Both the position numbers and the translations under genes were made by a program. The notes under the pieces are model-generated. The model ran no database searches, was not told the origin of the DNA, and saw nothing but the letters and a program-made list of their open reading frames with translations. DNA of 51,145 bases, from positions 1-51,145 of the forward strand of contig JBCDLC010000023.1 of NCBI GenBank assembly GCA_038745855.1. Reading direction: 5' to 3'. Origin of the DNA: UBA5336 sp038745855 (GTDB lineage Bacteria; Pseudomonadota; Alphaproteobacteria; Caulobacterales; Hyphomonadaceae). The stretch's first letter is position 1; each line of letters begins with the position of its first letter. Shown here in pieces: positions 40,926 to 49,780 of the stretch.

Positions 40926-42586
40926 GCACAGCAGCCATCCGGGAAAGCCAAAGGCAACCGGTCGCGCGACACCGCCTGACCGGCGCGGATGACGCCATCC
41001 CGCTTTGGGCGTGGAGCGTGTGGACGCTGTTGGTCATGGCCACCGCTGCCGTTTTCCCCTTCGACGCCAGCTATGATGTCGCCCACTACCATATCCACAA
41101 TGGTTGGGCCGCCTGGAATGGCCGGATCGATCGCGACTTCGCGCCCGCCGACATGCACAGCTTCATCAATCCCGCCTACAACATGTTTGCCTGGTGGCTG
41201 ATCGAGCGGCTTCCCGGTCCGGCGGTCAATGCGGTCCTGGCCATGCCCTCTGCCCTCATTCTTCCCGCGATCTATTACCTGGCCCGCACCTTTTCAGTGG
41301 TTCTCACCGGTGCGGCCTCCAGGCCTGTCTGCCTGTTCATTGCCTTTGTCGGCGCCCTTGCCGAAGGCCATTTCGGCGTCTTCGCTTCTATTCGGAACGA
41401 TGCCTGGGGCGCGGCCGCCTTCATCGGTGCGCTTGCCCTTGTGATCACACCCAGCGGCCGTCTCGCCCCTTGGCCGCGCTTGGTGATTGCAAGCCTGCTC
41501 CTCGGCGCTGTGCTCGGCATGAAATTCACCAACCTGCCCTACGCCATCGCCTTCGGACTGTTCGTCACCCTTCTGGCAACGGACTGGCAACAGCGGCTGC
41601 GCGCGGTGATGATCTGCGCCGCTGCCGGTCTCGCCACCACGCTAGCCTTCGCTGCGCCCTACGCCTGGGTCCTGTTTGAGCGTTTCGGCAACCCTGTTTT
41701 CCCGATGGCCAACGGCTATTTCGACGCCCCCCTCGGCCCAACCAATTACGACGCCTACGCGAGACGCAAGCCCAACCTCCTGACGCTCCCGCTCTACCCC
41801 TTTGCTTTCACATGGAATAGCGAGATCATCGGCAGCGAAGACACCAAGGACGTGCGCTTCCTGCTCGCCTACCTGTCGGCCATCACGCTCGCGTCGCTGG
41901 CCGTTGTCCATGCCCCCAGCGGGCCCTCCAAGCACAGCGTTCGCCCAGTGATCGCCCTGTCCGTTGCGATCCTCAGCGCCATGGTCCTGTGGATGTCGAG
42001 CTTCTCGGTCCTGCGTTATCTCCTCGCGGCCTGGATGCTCGGCCCGCTCATGCTCGCCATCCTGCTCTGGACGATTACGCGCACGCCCGCATTCTCCCCA
42101 CGGATCATGAGGCTCGGCGGGGCAGGCGGCTTGGCCCTTCTCCTGATGACAGACCTGGTGGGGGTTCGCCGCGCCCAATGGGAAAGCCCAACGGCGCCCT
42201 ACGTCCAGGCCGATCTGGGCGACAGCGCCCGCTTCGATGATGCCTTCATCCTGTTTGCTGGAGACTATCCAAGCGCGTTCCTCGCACCGCTCTTCCCAAG
42301 CACAGCGACCTTCGGCGCCATCGTTCCCCAGGACTATTTCCGCCCCGCCCTCGAGAATTACCGGCCTCGCCTGCGGAGCGCTCTCGCTGGAAATCCCGAC
42401 CGGCCCATCTACGCCGTTATGTTTGTCGACGACACGGCCCCTCCGCTCGATCGCGCCAGCGTCCTGGCGAAAATCGAGGCCCAGGAAGCGCTGGTCGGGG
42501 ACCACGCGACGTGCGAGCCCCTGCCGAACAATTTCGATCTCGACCAGGGCGACTGGATTATCTGCCCACTCACCTGGGCCCCATGA
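40922..42586 (+). CDS. GT-C-like polytopic membrane protein, putative glycosyltransferase
   Basis: 554 residues with about ten membrane helices between residues 27 and 420 and a C-terminal non-membrane domain of about 130 residues. The first loop has 'FPFDASYDVAHYHIHNGWAAWNGRIDRDFAPADMHSFINPAYNMFAWWL'. The Asp and His positions there recall the catalytic first loop of GT-C enzymes that use polyprenyl-phosphate sugars. No close family is recognised. It is coupled to the preceding gene by ATGA and ends the cassette 32 bases before trmB. It would be the membrane transferase using the donor made by the GtrB-like enzyme; this is inference from context. Confidence 0.7.
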   Translation: MSTAAIRESQRQPVARHRLTGADDAIPLWAWSVWTLLVMATAAVFPFDASYDVAHYHIHNGWAAWNGRIDRDFAPADMHSFINPAYNMFAWWLIERLPGPAVNAVLAMPSALILPAIYYLARTFSVVLTGAASRPVCLFIAFVGALAEGHFGVFASIRNDAWGAAAFIGALALVITPSGRLAPWPRLVIASLLLGAVLGMKFTNLPYAIAFGLFVTLLATDWQQRLRAVMICAAAGLATTLAFAAPYAWVLFERFGNPVFPMANGYFDAPLGPTNYDAYARRKPNLLTLPLYPFAFTWNSEIIGSEDTKDVRFLLAYLSAITLASLAVVHAPSGPSKHSVRPVIALSVAILSAMVLWMSSFSVLRYLLAAWMLGPLMLAILLWTITRTPAFSPRIMRLGGAGGLALLLMTDLVGVRRAQWESPTAPYVQADLGDSARFDDAFILFAGDYPSAFLAPLFPSTATFGAIVPQDYFRPALENYRPRLRSALAGNPDRPIYAVMFVDDTAPPLDRASVLAKIEAQEALVGDHATCEPLPNNFDLDQGDWIICPLTWAP

Positions 42587-42618
42587 CAGCGAGGCCATGA
42601 GGCGTTACGCCCTCTGCC

Positions 42619-43317
42619 GTGACCAACCAATCCCACCGTAATCGCCGCCTCCCAACCTTCGTCGCCCGGGGGAGCCGAAAGCTGTCGGACCGCCAGAAAA
42701 TCCTGATCGAGACACAGCTGCCGGCCCTCTCGATTCCGAGCGCCCTGCCAGGCACCCTCGATCCTGCGTCCCTCTTCGACCCCCCGGTTTCCGAAACCTG
42801 GCTGGAGATCGGGTTCGGCGGCGGGGAACACCTGATCGGCCAAGCCGCCCGAAACCCGGGTGTCGGCCTCATCGGCTGCGAACCCTTCATCGACGGCGTC
42901 GCAAAAGCACTCACCGCCCTCGACACCGGCGGCCACAGTAATATCCGGCTCCATCTTGGCGACGCGCGCGACGTCGTGGATCGCCTGACGCCCGCCAGCC
43001 TCGCCCGAGTCTTTATTCTCTTCCCCGACCCCTGGCCCAAACAGCGCCACCATAAGCGGCGTCTCATCAAGGACCTTTTCCTCGACGACCTCGCACGCGT
43101 TCTCGCCCCGGGCGCCTCCGTACGATTTGCCACCGACGTTCGGCACTATGCCGACTGGGCCATGGTCCGTTTCCATCGCCATCCGGCCTTTGAATGGCAC
43201 GCGGCGACAGCTGCTGACTGGCGTCGTCCCCCGGGCGATCACATCACGACCCGTTACGAAGCCAAAGGGCTCGGCGACATCGCACCGGTCTACTTTGACT
43301 TCACCCGAGCGCCTTGA
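42619..43317 (+). CDS. trmB: tRNA (guanine-N7)-methyltransferase TrmB
   Basis: A 232-residue enzyme that methylates G46 in the variable loop of tRNAs. It has 'RGSRKLSDRQKILIETQLPAL', motif I 'WLEIGFGGGEHLI', 'LIGCEPFIDGVAKAL', the diagnostic 'ARVFILFPDPWPKQRHHKRRLI' and the C-terminal 'TRYEAKGLGDIAPVYFDF' (T-x-Y-E-x-K-G). It starts at GTG. It usually lies near nusA/rimP or metK in alphaproteobacteria, and here precedes the csp-rimP-nusA stretch. Confidence 0.95.
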   Translation: MTNQSHRNRRLPTFVARGSRKLSDRQKILIETQLPALSIPSALPGTLDPASLFDPPVSETWLEIGFGGGEHLIGQAARNPGVGLIGCEPFIDGVAKALTALDTGGHSNIRLHLGDARDVVDRLTPASLARVFILFPDPWPKQRHHKRRLIKDLFLDDLARVLAPGASVRFATDVRHYADWAMVRFHRHPAFEWHAATAADWRRPPGDHITTRYEAKGLGDIAPVYFDFTRAP

Positions 43318-43612
43318 CCGGCACGGACAGCGTTTTCTCCGATCCGCGCAATATCCAACAGTTATCAAATGAATTTTGCCCCGTGACGGTCGACCGGAAC
43401 GGCGCATTTCCCACGCGTCTCCCTCCAGAGCACCCAATTTCCTTGACCACGTCACCGTTTCATGCGCTTTTCCGGCCATCGACTACGGTCGGTCTGAATG
43501 CCAAGACCCCGCAGACCGGCGGCCTCGACTTCACCATTCCGTACTCGACATACCCCCGCGACCGCCTTGCACGGTGCAAGGTCAAGGCGCGGCAAGACGG
43601 AAAGGCCAGTCC
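43318..43612. other. trmB-csp gap with long cold-shock leader
   Basis: 295 bases without a supported gene. The part nearest the cold-shock gene may be a long 5' leader, as is common for csp mRNAs. No promoter or structured element could be assigned with confidence. Confidence 0.4.
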
Positions 43613-43822
43613 ATGGCAACCGGCAAAGTCAAATGGTTCAACACCGAAAAGGGCTATGGTTTCATCCAGCCCGAAGAAGGCGGCAAGGACGTGTTCGTGC
43701 ACATCTCCGCGGTTGAACGATCCGGGCTCCAATCGCTCCAGGAAGACCAGCAGGTCGAGTACGAACTCTACACCGACACCCGTCGGAACAAGACCTCCGC
43801 TGTCGACCTCAAGGTCCTCTAA
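43613..43822 (+). CDS. Cold-shock domain protein (CspA family)
   Basis: A 69-residue single OB-fold RNA/DNA-binding protein. RNP1 is 'KGYGFIQPEEG' and RNP2 'DVFVHISAV'. The N-terminal 'MATGKVKWFNTEKGYGFI' is canonical, and the C-terminus 'VEYELYTDTRRNKTSAVDLKVL' completes the barrel. AAGG lies about seven bases before the ATG. A strong terminator follows at 43887-43918, so it is a monocistronic transcript inserted between trmB and rimP. Confidence 0.95.
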   Translation: MATGKVKWFNTEKGYGFIQPEEGGKDVFVHISAVERSGLQSLQEDQQVEYELYTDTRRNKTSAVDLKVL

Positions 43823-43886
43823 TCCAGGACCGGGGGTGACAGGCCCCCACCGTCGGCTTATATAGATACCAAGTCGAAACATATCG

Positions 43887-43918
43887 GCGGCGGCCCCGGA
43901 AACGGAGCCGCCGCTTTT
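43887..43918 (+). terminator. Rho-independent terminator after csp
   Basis: GCGGCGGC pairs with GCCGCCGC across a 12-base loop, followed directly by TTTT. It is 65 bases after the csp stop. Confidence 0.85.
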
Positions 43919-44017
43919 CGTTCCGGCGGCCCCCTCCTGCCCGATGCCCCCTTTTGCCCACACGCCCCGCAACCCAAACCCAAACCGCCCACGTCCACAC
44001 AACCAGAGCCCCAAACC

Positions 44018-44593
44018 GTGATCGCCCTCTCCGCCCAGGAAAAACGCATCCTCGAGATCATCGCCCCCGCTGCCGGTGGGATCGGGATGGAGATCGTGCG
44101 CGTACGGATCACCGGCGGAAAGCGGCCCGGTCTCCAGGTCATGGCGGAAAAAGCGGGCGGTGCGCCGACCGATGTCGAAGACTGCGCCGCGCTTTCCCGT
44201 GTCATCGGCCCGGCGCTGGAAGCTGACGATCCCATCGACGGCGCCTACACGCTAGAAGTCTCGACCCCCGGCATCGATCGCCCGCTCACCCGGCCCGGCG
44301 ACTTTGCAGCCTGGGAAGGCCACCTTGCGAAGATCGAGCTGGCCATGCCGCTCGATGGCCGGCGCCGGTTCCAGGGTGTTATCGCACGCGAGACCGAGGA
44401 CGGTGTCCATCTCCAGCTCGAAGACGAGACCGAGCTGGTCGCCCATGTCCACGAGATGAGCAAGGCCGCCCTCATCCTCACCGACGCCCTGATCGACGAC
44501 GCCCGCGGGCGTGGCGGTCTCCCGCCCCAGCCCGAAGAAGAAGACGATGACGGCGTCCCATCCGCCAGCACAACCACCAACACCGCCCCTTGA
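44018..44593 (+). CDS. rimP: Ribosome maturation factor RimP
   Basis: A 191-residue 30S subunit assembly factor. It has 'EKRILEIIAPAAGGIGMEIVRVRI', 'GGAPTDVEDCAALSRVIGPALEADDPIDGAYTLEVSTPGIDRPLTRPGDFAAWEGH', the family signature with PGIDRPL, and a C-terminal Sm-like domain ('RRRFQGVIARETEDGVHLQLED'). A Glu/Asp-rich tail follows. The start is GTG; the ribosome site is weak. nusA begins 57 bases downstream, the classic rimP-nusA-ylxR-infB order. Confidence 0.94.
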   Translation: MIALSAQEKRILEIIAPAAGGIGMEIVRVRITGGKRPGLQVMAEKAGGAPTDVEDCAALSRVIGPALEADDPIDGAYTLEVSTPGIDRPLTRPGDFAAWEGHLAKIELAMPLDGRRRFQGVIARETEDGVHLQLEDETELVAHVHEMSKAALILTDALIDDARGRGGLPPQPEEEDDDGVPSASTTTNTAP

Positions 44594-44650
44594 GAAACGC
44601 CCAACCCGAGCCCCGAACCCCCAAGCCCATAATCCCCGAGGACCCCGCCC

Positions 44651-46411
44651 ATGAGTACCGCCGGCATTTCCGCCAACCGCCTCGAAATCCTGCAGATCGC
44701 GAAGGCCGTCGCCGAAGAGAAGGCCATCGACAAGCAGATCGTCATCGACGCCATGCAGGAGGCCATCCAGAAGGCCGCCAAGTCCCGCTATGGCCAGGAG
44801 CACGATATCCGGGCGATCATCGATGCGGAAAACGGCGAGCAATCGCTCTGGCGGATCCAGACCGTCGTCGCCGACGAAGAGATCGAGGACGAGTCCCAAC
44901 AGCTCACCCTGACCGACGCCAAGAAGATCGACGCCAGCCTCGAGATCGGGGACGAAATCAAGGAAGAGCTTCCACCCTTCGACTTTGGCCGTGTCGCCGC
45001 CCAGACCGCGAAACAGGTCATCATGCAGAAGGTCCGCGATGCCGAACGCGACCGCCAGTATGAGGAATACAAGGACCGGGTCGGAGAGGTCATCAACGGC
45101 GTCGTCAAGCGCGTCGAGTACGGCCATGTCATCGTCGACCTAGGACGCGCCGAAGGCATCATCCGCCGCAATGACGGCATCCCGCGCGAGAACTTCCAGC
45201 CCAACGACCGGGTACGGGCGTTCCTCTATAAGGTCAGCCGCGAGGTCAAAGGCCCGCAGATCTTCCTTTCCCGCGCCGCGCCAGACTTCATGGTCCGCCT
45301 GTTCGCCCAGGAGGTGCCAGAGGTCTATGACGGGGTCATCGAGATCAAGGCCTGTTCGCGAGATCCCGGCTCCCGGGCAAAGATCGGCGTGATTTCCAAC
45401 GACAGCTCCATCGATCCCGTCGGCGCCTGTGTCGGCATGCGCGGCGCACGGGTCCAGGCCGTTGTCGGCGAGCTGTCCGGCGAGAAGATCGACATCATTC
45501 CCTGGAGCTTCGATGACGCAACCTTCATCGTGAACGCGCTCCAGCCGGCAGAAGTTTCCAAGGTGGTCCTCGACGAAGAGGAACAGCGCGTCGAAGTCGT
45601 CGTCGCCGATGACCAGTTCCCCCTCGCCATCGGTCGCCGGGGCCAGAATGTCCGCCTCGCCTCACAGCTCACGGGATGGCAGATCGACCTGATCACCGAG
45701 AGCGACGATTCCGAACGCTACCAGGCCGAATTCCAGGCCCGGACAGAGCTCTTCATGAAAGCGCTCGACGCCGACGAGACCCTCGCCCAGCTCCTGGCGT
45801 CAGAAGGTTTCGAAACCGTCGAGGAAATCGCCTACGTGGCGCCAGAAGACTTCCTCAGTATCGAAGGCTTCGACGAGGAAGTCGCCTCCGAAATCCAGGA
45901 GCGGGCCCGTGAGTTCCTCGATCGCCTCGCCCGGGAGAACGACGAGAAACGCCGCGAACTCGGTGTCGAAGATGCCGTCATGGATCTTGAGGGCATGACA
46001 CCCGCCTTCGCCGTCAAACTCGGCATGGACGATATCAAGACCGTCGACGATGTGGCCGGTCTCGTTCCCGACGATATCACCGGCTATCGCGAGCCCGGCC
46101 CGGATGGCAAACCGCGCTGGGTCGAGGGGCTGCTGAAGAAGGGTGAGATGCGCAAGGACGATGCCCAGCTTTTCGTCATGAAAGCCCGCGTGGTCGCCGG
46201 CTGGATCGAGCCCGAAGCGCTGGAAGATCTCCAGGCCGAGATGGCGGCCGAAGAGCTCGCCAACGAGATGGATCTCTCCGAAGAGGACAAGGCACTTCTC
46301 GCCCTCGGCGAACTCGGCGGCGGCGATGCGGCAGAGGAAGCGGCCAGCGATGCCGATGCCCTGTTCGATCTCGATGCCCTCAAGGAGCTTGGCGAACAGC
46401 CCGAAGCCTGA
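44651..46411 (+). CDS. nusA: Transcription termination/antitermination factor NusA
   Basis: 586 residues. The N-terminal RNA polymerase-binding domain (about 1-130) includes 'ISANRLEILQIAKAVAEEKAIDKQIVIDAMQEAI'. S1 (about 138-200) has 'GEVINGVVKRVEYGHVIVDLGRAEGIIRR'. KH1/KH2 carry 'VGACVGMRGARVQAVVGELSGEKIDIIPW' and 'AIGRRGQNVRLASQLTGWQIDLI'. The acidic C-terminal repeat region has 'LLASEGFETVEEIAYVAPEDFLSIEGFDEEVASEIQERA', ending in an acidic tail. GAGGA lies about nine bases before the ATG. Its TGA stop is in the same frame as the following ylxR gene. Confidence 0.96.
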   Translation: MSTAGISANRLEILQIAKAVAEEKAIDKQIVIDAMQEAIQKAAKSRYGQEHDIRAIIDAENGEQSLWRIQTVVADEEIEDESQQLTLTDAKKIDASLEIGDEIKEELPPFDFGRVAAQTAKQVIMQKVRDAERDRQYEEYKDRVGEVINGVVKRVEYGHVIVDLGRAEGIIRRNDGIPRENFQPNDRVRAFLYKVSREVKGPQIFLSRAAPDFMVRLFAQEVPEVYDGVIEIKACSRDPGSRAKIGVISNDSSIDPVGACVGMRGARVQAVVGELSGEKIDIIPWSFDDATFIVNALQPAEVSKVVLDEEEQRVEVVVADDQFPLAIGRRGQNVRLASQLTGWQIDLITESDDSERYQAEFQARTELFMKALDADETLAQLLASEGFETVEEIAYVAPEDFLSIEGFDEEVASEIQERAREFLDRLARENDEKRRELGVEDAVMDLEGMTPAFAVKLGMDDIKTVDDVAGLVPDDITGYREPGPDGKPRWVEGLLKKGEMRKDDAQLFVMKARVVAGWIEPEALEDLQAEMAAEELANEMDLSEEDKALLALGELGGGDAAEEAASDADALFDLDALKELGEQPEA

Positions 46412-46450
46412 CGGGCCGGCCGCCACAAGGATCGTGAAAGGATAATTCCC

Positions 46451-47104
46451 ATCCTCGAAACCCGGAAACATACCAAGGATCCGACCCGGCAGTGCGTGGC
46501 CACGGGCGCACGCTTGCCGCAATCGGCCATGGTCCGTTTCGTAGCCAGCCCGGATGGGGATATTTTCCCCGATGTCACGAACAAGCTGCCCGGCCGCGGT
46601 GTCTGGCTCACCGCCCAGCGGTCGGCCCTCGAGACGGCTGTGAAACGCGATGCGTTCTCGCGAAGTCTCAAGCGGAAAGTGGCCACCGATCCAGGGATCG
46701 CTGCGCACGTTGAGGCCCTGCTTCTCAAGCGATGTCAGGGTCTTCTCGGCATGGCCAAGCGCAGCGGCGATATCATTCTCGGTTTCGATCAGGTCCGCGC
46801 AGCGCTCAGAAAACGGCGCCCGGCCTGTCTTCTGGAAGCCAGCGATGGGGCCCAGGATGGGCGGCAAAAGGTGTACGCGCTGGCGAAGGCATTATATGGA
46901 GACCTGAATGTAGCAGGCGCGTTAACGTCTGAGGAATTAGGCATGGCCTTCGGACGCACTCGTGTGATACACGGTGCGCTTCAGGCCGGTGCACTGGCCG
47001 CGGCATGGTCACATGCCTACGGTCGGCTCGCCGGTTTTCGGCCTGCCCCCGAAGATCACTGGTTCTCTGCTGGCGATCGAAAGGACAATCCGGAACGCAC
47101 ATAG
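46451..47104 (+). CDS. YlxR (DUF448)-L7Ae fusion RNA-binding protein
   Basis: 217 residues if begun at ATC 46451. The YlxR domain has 'DPTRQCVATGARLPQSAMVRFVASPDGDIFPDVTNKLPGRGVWL', where P-x-R-x-C and LPGRG are the family hallmarks. An L7Ae-like domain follows with 'CQGLLGMAKRSGDIILGFDQVRAAL', and 'GRTRVIHGALQAGALAAAW' sits near the end. No ATG, GTG, TTG or CTG is present in frame between the nusA TGA (46409) and a GTG at 46496, which lies after the conserved Cys. AAAGGA at 46437-46442 is eight bases before ATC 46451, an ideal distance. A GTG start would cut off the P-x-R-x-C motif. Located between nusA and infB as in most alphaproteobacteria. Confidence 0.8.
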   Translation: MLETRKHTKDPTRQCVATGARLPQSAMVRFVASPDGDIFPDVTNKLPGRGVWLTAQRSALETAVKRDAFSRSLKRKVATDPGIAAHVEALLLKRCQGLLGMAKRSGDIILGFDQVRAALRKRRPACLLEASDGAQDGRQKVYALAKALYGDLNVAGALTSEELGMAFGRTRVIHGALQAGALAAAWSHAYGRLAGFRPAPEDHWFSAGDRKDNPERT

Positions 47105-47134
47105 CGGCCCGGGACTAATTGGTATTTGGAGCGC

Positions 47135-49699
47135 ATGAGCGACACGAAAGAAACAGGCGGACGCAAGCCCCTTACGACACGGGGATCCTCGGGCACGGTG
47201 AAGCAGAGCTTCAGCCATGGTCGGTCGAAGCAGGTCGTCGTCGAGAAAAAGAAGAAACGCCCGATCGGTCCAGGCGGCGCAAGCGGCGGCGGTGGTGGCT
47301 CCACCGCATCTGGAGCGGCCTCAAGCGCGTCTGGAAAACCGGCGGGCGGATCCCAGCAATCCAAGCTCGCTGCCCTGGCGAAAAAGCTCGGCATCACTGA
47401 AGCGGAACTGATCGCCCGCCAAAAGGTCCTGATGCAAAGGAAGGCTCAGGAGGAAGAACGGGCCGCCGAAGCAGAGAAGGCAAAAGAGGCCCAGGCCCGC
47501 CTGCGCAGCGAGCAGGAAAGGAAGATCCAGGAGGTCAAGGAGCGCGAGGAGGCTGAAGCCCGGCGCAAGGCCGAGGAAGAGCGCCGCAAGGCCGAGGAAG
47601 AGGCCGCCAAGGCCCGCCCAGCCGACCGGGGTAAGCCCGCTGCGAAACGTGGGCCCAGTGGCGCGGCAGAGCCCGGACCGGCGCCCGATCCCGACGCCCT
47701 CGCCGGCGGTGGCCGCATCAAGCGCGGCCGTGACCGCGATCGCGACGACCGGTCCGACCGGAATTCCTCTCGCCCCCGCGGCGGCAGCGAACGGCGCCGG
47801 GGCAAGCTCACCATCGCGGCCGCCCTCGGTGATGACGGCGAGCGCCAGCGCTCACTGGCCTCCGTGCGCCGCGCCCGGGAACGGGAACGCGAGCGGCGCA
47901 GTGGCGGTAACGATTCCCGCGAGAAGGTCTCCGTCGAAGTCACCCTTCCCGAGACCATCACGCTCCAGGACCTGGCAAACCGTATGAAGGAACGCGTCGC
48001 AGACGTCGTGAAGTTCATGATTTCCCAGGGCGAGATGATGCGGGCCAACGACATCATTGATGCCGATACCGCCGAGCTCATCATCGAAGAATTCGGGCAC
48101 ACCACGAAACGCGTCTCCGAAGCAGACGTCGAGATCGGTCTCGAAGGCGAAGTCGACGCACCGGAAGATCTCAAACCGCGCGCGCCTATCGTCACCATCA
48201 TGGGCCACGTCGACCACGGCAAGACCTCGCTGCTCGACGCGCTACGCTCGACAGATGTGGTCGCGGGCGAGGCCGGCGGCATCACCCAGCATATCGGCGC
48301 CTACCAGGTGAAGCTCAAATCCGACGACAAGATCACATTCCTCGATACGCCAGGCCACGCGGCGTTCTCGGCCATGCGCGCCCGGGGGGCAAACGTGACC
48401 GATATCGTCGTCCTCGTCGTGGCCGCCGATGATGGCGTCATGCCCCAGACCATCGAGGCCATCAATCACGCGAAGGCCGCCGGCGTCCCCACCATCGTGG
48501 CCGTCAACAAGTGTGACAAACCGGATGCCGAGCCGCAAAAGGTCCTCACCGACCTCCTGCAGCATGACGTCCAGGTCGAGGCCATGGGCGGCGACGTCCC
48601 GGCCGTCGAAGTGTCTGCCCTCGAGAAGATGGGCCTTGGTGACCTTACTGAAGTCATCACCCTCCAGGCCGAACTGCTCGAACTCAAGGCCAATCCCAAT
48701 CGGCCGGGCGACGGCATCGTGGTCGAGTCCCAGGTCGACAAGGGCAAGGGCCCGGTTGCCACGGTCATCGTCAACCGGGGCACCTTGCGCCGGGGCGATA
48801 TCGTCGTCGCGGGCACCCAATGGGGCAAACTCCGCGCCCTCAACGACGAGCGTGGCCGCCAACTGAAGGACGCCGGTCCAGCATTGCCGGTCGAGATCCT
48901 CGGTCTGGATGGCGCGCCCGAGCCCGGTGATCCGTTCTACGTGGTCGATACCGAAGCCCGCGCCCGCGAAATCACCGAATACCGGGTCCGGGCCAAGCGC
49001 CAGAAGCAAGGCAAGGCCGGCGCCGCGGCCCGCGCCTCCCTCGATCAACTCCTCACAAAGCTGAAGGACGGCGCCGTCGAGACCCGCGAGCTTCCCCTCG
49101 TGGTCAAGGCCGACGTCCAGGGCTCTGTCGAGGCGATCAGTCAGTCGGTCGAGAAGATCTCCACCGATGAGGTGCGTGCCAATGTCATCCACGGCGCGCC
49201 CGGCGGTATCTCCGAAAGCGATGTCCTGCTCGCCCAGTCGTCGGGCGCCCCGATCCTCGCCTTCAACGTCCGCGCCAACAAACAGGCCCGCGACCTGGCA
49301 GAGCGCGAAGGCGTCGAGATCCGCTACTACAGCGTTATCTACGACCTGATCGACGATGTGAAAGACACGCTTTCTGGCCTGCTTGCGCCCGAAAAACGCG
49401 AGACATTCATCGGCTATGCCGAGATCCTTGAGGTCTTCAACATCACCAAGGTCGGCAAGGTGGCAGGCTGCAAGGTCTCCGAGGGCGTTGTCCGCCGCGG
49501 CTGCGGCGTCCGTCTCCTGCGTGACGATGTCGTGATCCACGAGGGCAATCTGAAGACGCTCAAACGCTTCAAGGACGAAGTGCCCGAAGTCTCCAGCGGC
49601 ATGGAATGCGGTATGGCGTTCGAGCGTTACGAAGATATCCGCCAAGGCGACAAGATCGAGTGCTTCACCGTCGAGGAAATCGAGCGGCGCCTCGAATAG
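47135..49699 (+). CDS. infB: Translation initiation factor IF-2
   Basis: 854 residues. The N-terminal IF2-associated segment is 'RKPLTTRGSSGTVKQSFSHGRSKQVVVEKKKKR'. A Lys/Glu/Ala/Arg-rich linker (about 85-260) is followed by the IF2-N-like 'ITLQDLANRMKERVADVVKFMISQG'. The G domain has GHVDHGKTS (G1), 'GGITQHIGAYQV', DTPGHAAF (G3) and NKCDKPDA (G4). Domains II, III ('VVKADVQGSVEAISQSVEKI') and IV ('VFNITKVGKVAGCKVSEGVVRRG') complete the chain. The ATG at 47135 is chosen over a TTG three codons upstream, because 'MSDTKE' is a typical alphaproteobacterial IF-2 start. Confidence 0.96.
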   Translation: MSDTKETGGRKPLTTRGSSGTVKQSFSHGRSKQVVVEKKKKRPIGPGGASGGGGGSTASGAASSASGKPAGGSQQSKLAALAKKLGITEAELIARQKVLMQRKAQEEERAAEAEKAKEAQARLRSEQERKIQEVKEREEAEARRKAEEERRKAEEEAAKARPADRGKPAAKRGPSGAAEPGPAPDPDALAGGGRIKRGRDRDRDDRSDRNSSRPRGGSERRRGKLTIAAALGDDGERQRSLASVRRARERERERRSGGNDSREKVSVEVTLPETITLQDLANRMKERVADVVKFMISQGEMMRANDIIDADTAELIIEEFGHTTKRVSEADVEIGLEGEVDAPEDLKPRAPIVTIMGHVDHGKTSLLDALRSTDVVAGEAGGITQHIGAYQVKLKSDDKITFLDTPGHAAFSAMRARGANVTDIVVLVVAADDGVMPQTIEAINHAKAAGVPTIVAVNKCDKPDAEPQKVLTDLLQHDVQVEAMGGDVPAVEVSALEKMGLGDLTEVITLQAELLELKANPNRPGDGIVVESQVDKGKGPVATVIVNRGTLRRGDIVVAGTQWGKLRALNDERGRQLKDAGPALPVEILGLDGAPEPGDPFYVVDTEARAREITEYRVRAKRQKQGKAGAAARASLDQLLTKLKDGAVETRELPLVVKADVQGSVEAISQSVEKISTDEVRANVIHGAPGGISESDVLLAQSSGAPILAFNVRANKQARDLAEREGVEIRYYSVIYDLIDDVKDTLSGLLAPEKRETFIGYAEILEVFNITKVGKVAGCKVSEGVVRRGCGVRLLRDDVVIHEGNLKTLKRFKDEVPEVSSGMECGMAFERYEDIRQGDKIECFTVEEIERRLE

Positions 49700-49780
49700 G
49701 GCGCTGCTGCAAGGGGCCAACAGGCGCCGGCGAACACATCCGCTGGCCCGTACCAGCCTCGCTTGCGCCGATACCGCCGC

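Noticed and set aside
49714..49749. GGGCCA/TGGCCC pair between infB and the esterase gene as a terminator
   Set aside because: Six-base arms with a 24-base loop and no U-tract on either side are too weak to call.
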